From Henricia sp. BOLD:AAB3569 (taxonomy: Eukaryota > Echinodermata > Asteroidea > Spinulosida > Echinasteridae), in contig JBBELK010000011.1 in the NCBI GenBank assembly GCA_037783545.1, positions 744,001 through 808,000 on the forward strand: a stretch of DNA of 64,000 nt, in the 5' to 3' direction. Position numbers and translations under genes: made by a program. This document shows, in pieces, positions 59,447-64,000 of the stretch. Positions within the stretch are counted from its first letter, which is position 1. Each line of letters opens with the position of its first letter. The notes beneath the pieces are model-generated. The model made no database searches. It had not been told where the DNA came from and saw only the letters and a list, made by a program, of their open reading frames with translations.

Positions 59447-60312
59447 TAAACCCATTCTAAAACTCTTCAGAATAGTTGTTCTGGTTGCATATTCTTCGTC
59501 ATCTAAGAAAAAATCCTTTGATATAAAAACTGACTATTTATGTAAAAACTGAATCTATTTCAAGGATCCATATTACCAGTCCAAACATTGATGATTTCGT
59601 TTTACTTTTGCCAACTTTTACAAACAAACAGCGCCCTCATACTATGAACACAATATTTGGTATGGTTCCTAACTACCATGGAAATCAAATAACCAAAACA
59701 GGGGATGAAACACAAATCATACGGTCCACTTCAGGATTCGAACTAGAGACCTATTATGATGAAACTTAAAAGTAAAATTATGTTTTTCTTTGGATTTCAA
59801 AGTTAAATAAACACTTAAACTGGCTTTGAAAGTTACAATTCTTCAAAATATTGCACAAATGTAGACCACATGCAGTGCCAGGAAATTTCACGAAACACCT
59901 CGGGAACCCTTAAAAAAATAGATTTTTGTCCAACAAATGAGAACAAAGACAATTTCCCCCTACCAGCAAAATTGATTATGCCGGACGTCAATCAAGCACT
60001 GATTGGCTAGCTTCCTCCAAGGTTAATTTGCGTGCGACCTTAACTTAAAGGTCACTTGGAAAATGACATCAATTAGCTCCCGCCTGGATTCAAATGAGGT
60101 TTAGCGGATGATAGAGATGCAGGGTCTAGGATTTGAGCGGCAGCTTGGCTTAGGGAGTGGCTAATTAAAGTTTATGGACTGAAGACAACAAATTATGGTT
60201 GTCCTTCGGAATATTAAGCAAGGCCAGAAGATGACTGGTGAGTAAGGAAGGTTAAATTGTGGCTACAACCATGTAGAAAGAAACAAACTTACTTCCTATA
60301 ATGATGTAGGCC

Positions 60313-60826
60313 TTAAAGGCAGTATACATCATTGGTAATCTCGAAAATCAGAATTGTTCACAGATTTATGCCTACCGTAACTTACACAATATAAACATGA
60401 TGACCGTAGAAAACTTCCCCTGAAATGGTTTTGTCTGAAGTGCTATAGTCTTTGAGAAATGAGTAAAACAATTAGTTTTTGTCTCATGAGACGAAAATTC
60501 AATTTGCCCAAAAACCATTTCGCCCCAAACCACTTCGCCCGAGTGCCATATCGCCCCAAATTACTTCGCCCAAACACTACATAACCCAAATGCTACTTCG
60601 CCCCAAAACCACTTTGTGCACAGGCCGTGATTCAGGGTGAAATGGTTTAGGGCGAAGTGGTTTTTGGGAAAAATTACTGCAAACCTTTTTTTGACCGTTT
60701 TCTCAAAAGTTAGACGAAGTACGGAGCTGGTTTTTGCTCAGGTTGGTTTTAATCATGCATATCGTCAATAACACAGGGGGATAAAACTATTTGTAACAGT
60801 TTACCAATCATGTATACTATCTTTAA
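60313..60826. mobile_element. MITE-like element, copy 2 (partner of 48992-49514)
   Basis: It begins TTAAAGGCAGTATACATCAT and ends ACCAATCATGTATACTATCT. The same TTCGCCC / GGGCGAA arrays surround CACTTTGTGCACAGGCCGTG. Confidence 0.8.
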
Positions 60827-61154
60827 GTTACCCTATGCATTAAATTAAAAAATCATTACCTGTATGTATGTGTAGCGCAAATGCTAAATTTTTGGCAAAA
60901 ATAGAATAAAGGACACTCATCTTCTCGCTTCTTAAAATTCCCTTTGAAATTTAAATGTTATAATTAGTCACCTCAAGAATACACCCAAAAATTATTTAGG
61001 CCTACAGAATAACAGAAATTCAAATTGGTACAAATAACAGTGACATCACATTTTTAATCATGAATAAAAATATGGCAATTTGTACTGCAAAATTGTTGGC
61101 CTCATATTTTGACTTTTTAAGGCCAAAAAAAAAAAAACATGTTTAGTATGTAGA

Positions 61155-61312
61155 ATTCTTCCAAAATGACGCAGTGACGCAGCTTTTTTTCCCGTTTTTT
61201 TTTTTTAAGAGGATTCCAAGCAATAAAGTCAAGTTGACATGAAGCCAACAGGCATGTTTTCAATTGAAACACTAAATAAAAAAAACCTTTGACACGCAGG
61301 GTTGAAAGTTTG
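61155..61312. repeat. Dispersed repeat, copy 2 (partner at 16080-16260)
   Basis: It shares GATTCCAAGCAATAAAGTCA, GTTGACATGAAGCCAA and TTTGACACGCAG with the copy in qki intron 1, in the same orientation. Confidence 0.65.
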
Positions 61313-62264
61313 TAAATTCAAAACCAAAAATCAGTAAATACATCTGAACAGCTGTTAAACTGGTTTTAAATGTCCTTTACTAAGGGGGGTGGTGTTGCTA
61401 ATTAAGGAATTAAATGAAGAAATCCTGTTTCCAAGAACCATAAACCTCTTGCATAATGAATAATTTTCGACCTCACACAAGACCTTCGCAATTCTTAAGA
61501 TGCACCTCTTAATGACGTCCAGGTCATTGTCTTGAACCACGGTCAGACCAGAAAAGGCTGGAGAAATGTCCTCGCAAGTCACGCCGACAAGGACGCAGAA
61601 TCCTTAGTCATGATTCATGACTATAAACATCCTTGCAACATAACTTTGTGCAAAACCCGCCCGCCCGCAAAGACATCGTTGGACAATGAATAATCACTTT
61701 TACTTTTAGAGTGACCGGGCATTCCTGGAAACTAACCCTGGAATGTCTTTGTTTGGCCAGAAAAGAGGAGTTCTTTGGACTTGGAAATCCTTCGAAGTAC
61801 TGGCTCATTAGTTTGGTATTATGATTGGCTTCAGGCTGTGGTATTATTATTTAACCAAGAATGTTACATAACTGACAAGTGGGTTAGATAACTTCTCAAC
61901 TGAAGGCCCTAAGATTAAATAAAGGCCTTGGACTACCACAACTTTGTGAATCTTCCTTTGTTCAATTTTTAGGGCACCTGCTCAACTTTGGCACAAAGAA
62001 GCTACTGGACACACCATTAGCCCAATGTCATCTTTTCACTGTTAATCTGCGCTTGCAAAAATTTTGATGTCTATTGACATAACTTGTGTCATCTGCTGGT
62101 AGTCATATATTAGTCATCTGCTGGTAGGAACTAACCTCATGATAGGATGTCTACCTCAGTCAAATTGCGGATATGTAGAAAACCATTGTATTTTTGACAT
62201 TGTCTTTTTGTTTACTCCATTTGCATCAGTTTAATTAATGATTTTTTTTTTCATGAATACCCGG

Positions 62265-62520
62265 TAAGTGTTTTTTTTAAAGGGATTATGACTTAGGGAC
62301 CGCCGGGGTGAATAAATTTGATACAATTGTGGACAAATGAGTTTGGGAAATCTGGATGCAGTGAAAAACAACTTGGCTCCACGGGGATTCGAATCGCGGA
62401 CCTTCTGCTTAACATACAGACGCCCTACCAATTGAGCTATAAAGCCAACTGGTGGTCTCGAATCATGGTATTGCAGTTGTTCCTCACTGATTGGGATTGG
62501 CTATCACGTGAGCTTAGCAA
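62265..62520 (-). mobile_element. tRNA-derived SINE (family A), minus strand
   Basis: On the minus strand TATAGCTCAATTGGTAGGGC and GATTCGAATCCCC match the 51465-51715 copy, and the tail ends GGCGGTCCCTAAGTC. A separate 3' fragment with GGGACCGCCGGGGTGAATAA is at 62636-62680. Confidence 0.75.
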
Positions 62521-63124
62521 GCCCTACAGAGGGATAAACCCTTCAATGAGATAACCACCCCGCCCAGAGATAATTTCAGATATGCCCCAAACCCCTGCCC
62601 GGCTTGCCCCAATTATTAAGCAATTATATTTTAGGGATTTTTTAGGGATTATGACCCAGGGACCGCCGGGGTGAATAAAATATTTGTGTGTGTGTGTTTG
62701 TTTTCTGTGAGCAATTTTCAATTTGTTATTGATGCTGATAATAATAAAAAGAATTAACAAAACTGTTAAATTTAAATCAATTTAATCCAGACACTATTGT
62801 TGCGTGAATTCCTAATCAATTATTCAGCCTTGTCAAGTCCCTGATTATACATTCTGGCATTCTCCACAAGGACACTTTAATATCCGGTTCATTAATGTAT
62901 ACTATGTTACTACATCATCTGGGGAAAATTGACTTTAGTTTCACAAGGACTTGGCCCTGGTGCGACGTTGTTTTTTTTCTTTTCGATGGGAAATACATGA
63001 TGTAAATTGCATAATAGTCCCTCTTATAGTTTTCTTTTTCATTTATTTAATTTGCCTTATTTTTTAGCAGACTCTGTATAAATTGAATTTAATTAATTTT
63101 TACACATGTTTTATTTAATTTAAT

Positions 63125-63230
63125 TTATTTATATATATCATAGCCTTTGTCTATGCCATCCTGTTATTGGCGACTCGATCGCTGTTGGATTTGGTTGGTA
63201 AATAAATAAAATAAATAAATAAAAGAGAAA
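63125..63230 (+). mobile_element. SINE 3' tail with AAATAAAT repeat
   Basis: It contains CCTGTTATTGGCGACTCGATCGCTGTTGG, broken here as CCTGTTATTGGCG and GCTGTTGGATTTGGT, then AAATAAAT repeats. This matches the tail type of the SINE at 31571-31955. Confidence 0.55.
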
Positions 63231-63834
63231 TTGTCTATAATGAACATACATGTAACTGTAAAATTTTGTTGTTTTTTTAAATCAATTTTTTGGGGTGTAA
63301 ATTAGTGGAAATGAAGACAGTGCAGTGACCTTAGATAGACCATTTCTAGTCTAATCCAGCCGTGTCTGAACGCTCGGTTTTAATACAGTTACAAAAAAAG
63401 TCTGCCAAAGCACCCACAAATGGGGCATGATGTCTGAACAGGAGTTTTGGTAACCTCGTTCCCAGGCCAGCTGCTTAGCCTTATGCTTTCTGGATTACTG
63501 TAATGGCCATTAATATGATCTAGCTCACAACCTATCATGTTATAATCCACTTTGGAGGTCAGACACCAGACTACAAGGCTACAAGTCCAAATACATACAT
63601 CAACTGGTAACACATTTTCCTATGTTAATTTTTATATCAAAAATGGCAAAGGTGAAATAAAATTTGGCACGTGCATTTGATTCAAATCAGGCAACTTTCG
63701 GCAATTTTGTTTAATTCATCAGATAATTTCAGGGTCTTGACCACTCGTTCCTCTCCCGTGGCTTTACATGGACTTTGTTGTAGTCTGTTGCCACGTACCG
63801 ATCAAGATCAAGAAGATCTGGCAAAATACACTTA

Positions 63835-64000
63835 TTTATTTTATTTATTTACCATATCCAACAGCGGAGAACCGCCAATTACAGGAATGGGAGAAAGTGT
63901 GGTTGAGTGCCTTGCTCAAGGGCACAGGTGCCACAACCCGTCGCGGCCCGGATTCGAACCTACATTCTAGTACTAGTACAGGAACTTAAGTTCGACGCAC
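63835..64000 (-). mobile_element. tRNA-derived SINE (family B), truncated by window edge
   Basis: The plus strand shows ATTTATTTACC, CCAACAGCGGAGAACCGCC, TGAGTGCCTTGCTCAAGG and CCCGGATTCGAACC, the complement of the 31571-31955 copy. Confidence 0.72.

Larger units (their letters stand above)
57320..64000 (-). other. DDX10 upstream intron sequence
   Basis: The next upstream DDX10 exon should encode a motif like SPTRELAYQT and end in GGK at phase 0. I did not find it, or the Walker A exon, in this 6.7 kb, so the intron probably continues past the edge. Content is the listed SINEs, MITEs and foldback. In 61320-62260 and 62700-63830 I see only AT-rich unique sequence. Confidence 0.6.

Noticed and set aside
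57320..64000. Upstream DDX10 exons (Walker A, Q motif)
   Set aside because: I searched the minus strand for family strings and splice contexts and found none; they are probably beyond the window.

Overview
This is a eukaryotic (animal) window. It has split genes with GT-AG introns, several tRNA-derived SINE families, many short inverted-repeat transposons and no prokaryotic gene organisation. Gene content, intron sizes and the abundant palindrome TACATGTA suggest a marine invertebrate deuterostome. I favour an echinoderm, but that is inference. I rebuilt six protein-coding genes by joining exons whose splice phases agree and whose products match known families. Most other reading frames are chance or lie inside repeats.

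Layout, left to right. 27-25793 (minus): the 5' three coding exons of a Quaking/Held-out-wings STAR-family RNA-binding protein; the rest lies left of the window. 29256-35038 (minus): a complete SLC35F1/F2-type membrane transporter in six exons, whose last codons lie in a 74-bp tandem repeat. 35186-36330 (plus): a complete two-exon RAB39 small GTPase, head to head with the SLC35F gene; the start codons are about 150 bp apart. 39713-40681 (minus): LYRM2, a small mitochondrial LYR-motif protein in three exons. 42242-46139 (minus): a six-exon secreted astacin metalloprotease whose last exon is a complete kringle domain, an uncommon pairing. 47490-57319 (minus): thirteen 3' exons of DDX10, a nucleolar DEAD-box helicase; its N-terminal exons lie beyond the right edge.

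The genes do not form a pathway. They cover RNA binding (QKI), solute transport (SLC35F), vesicle traffic (RAB39), mitochondrial assembly (LYRM2), extracellular proteolysis (astacin-kringle) and ribosome biogenesis (DDX10). The set looks like ancient linkage: from memory, human SLC35F2 and RAB39A are adjacent and divergent on 11q22, and DDX10 is in the same region.

Introns and intergenic DNA carry many non-autonomous elements: MITE-like inverted repeats, large foldbacks, five SINE families, two minisatellites and G-rich tracts. Several are nested, and two related MITEs show clear 3-bp target duplications. The items most worth a second look are the astacin-kringle protease with a Gly-to-Ala change in its zinc motif, the compact SLC35F/RAB39 divergent promoter, the SLC35F C-terminus made from a palindromic minisatellite, and a near-perfect 64-bp-arm hairpin inside the LYRM2 intron.
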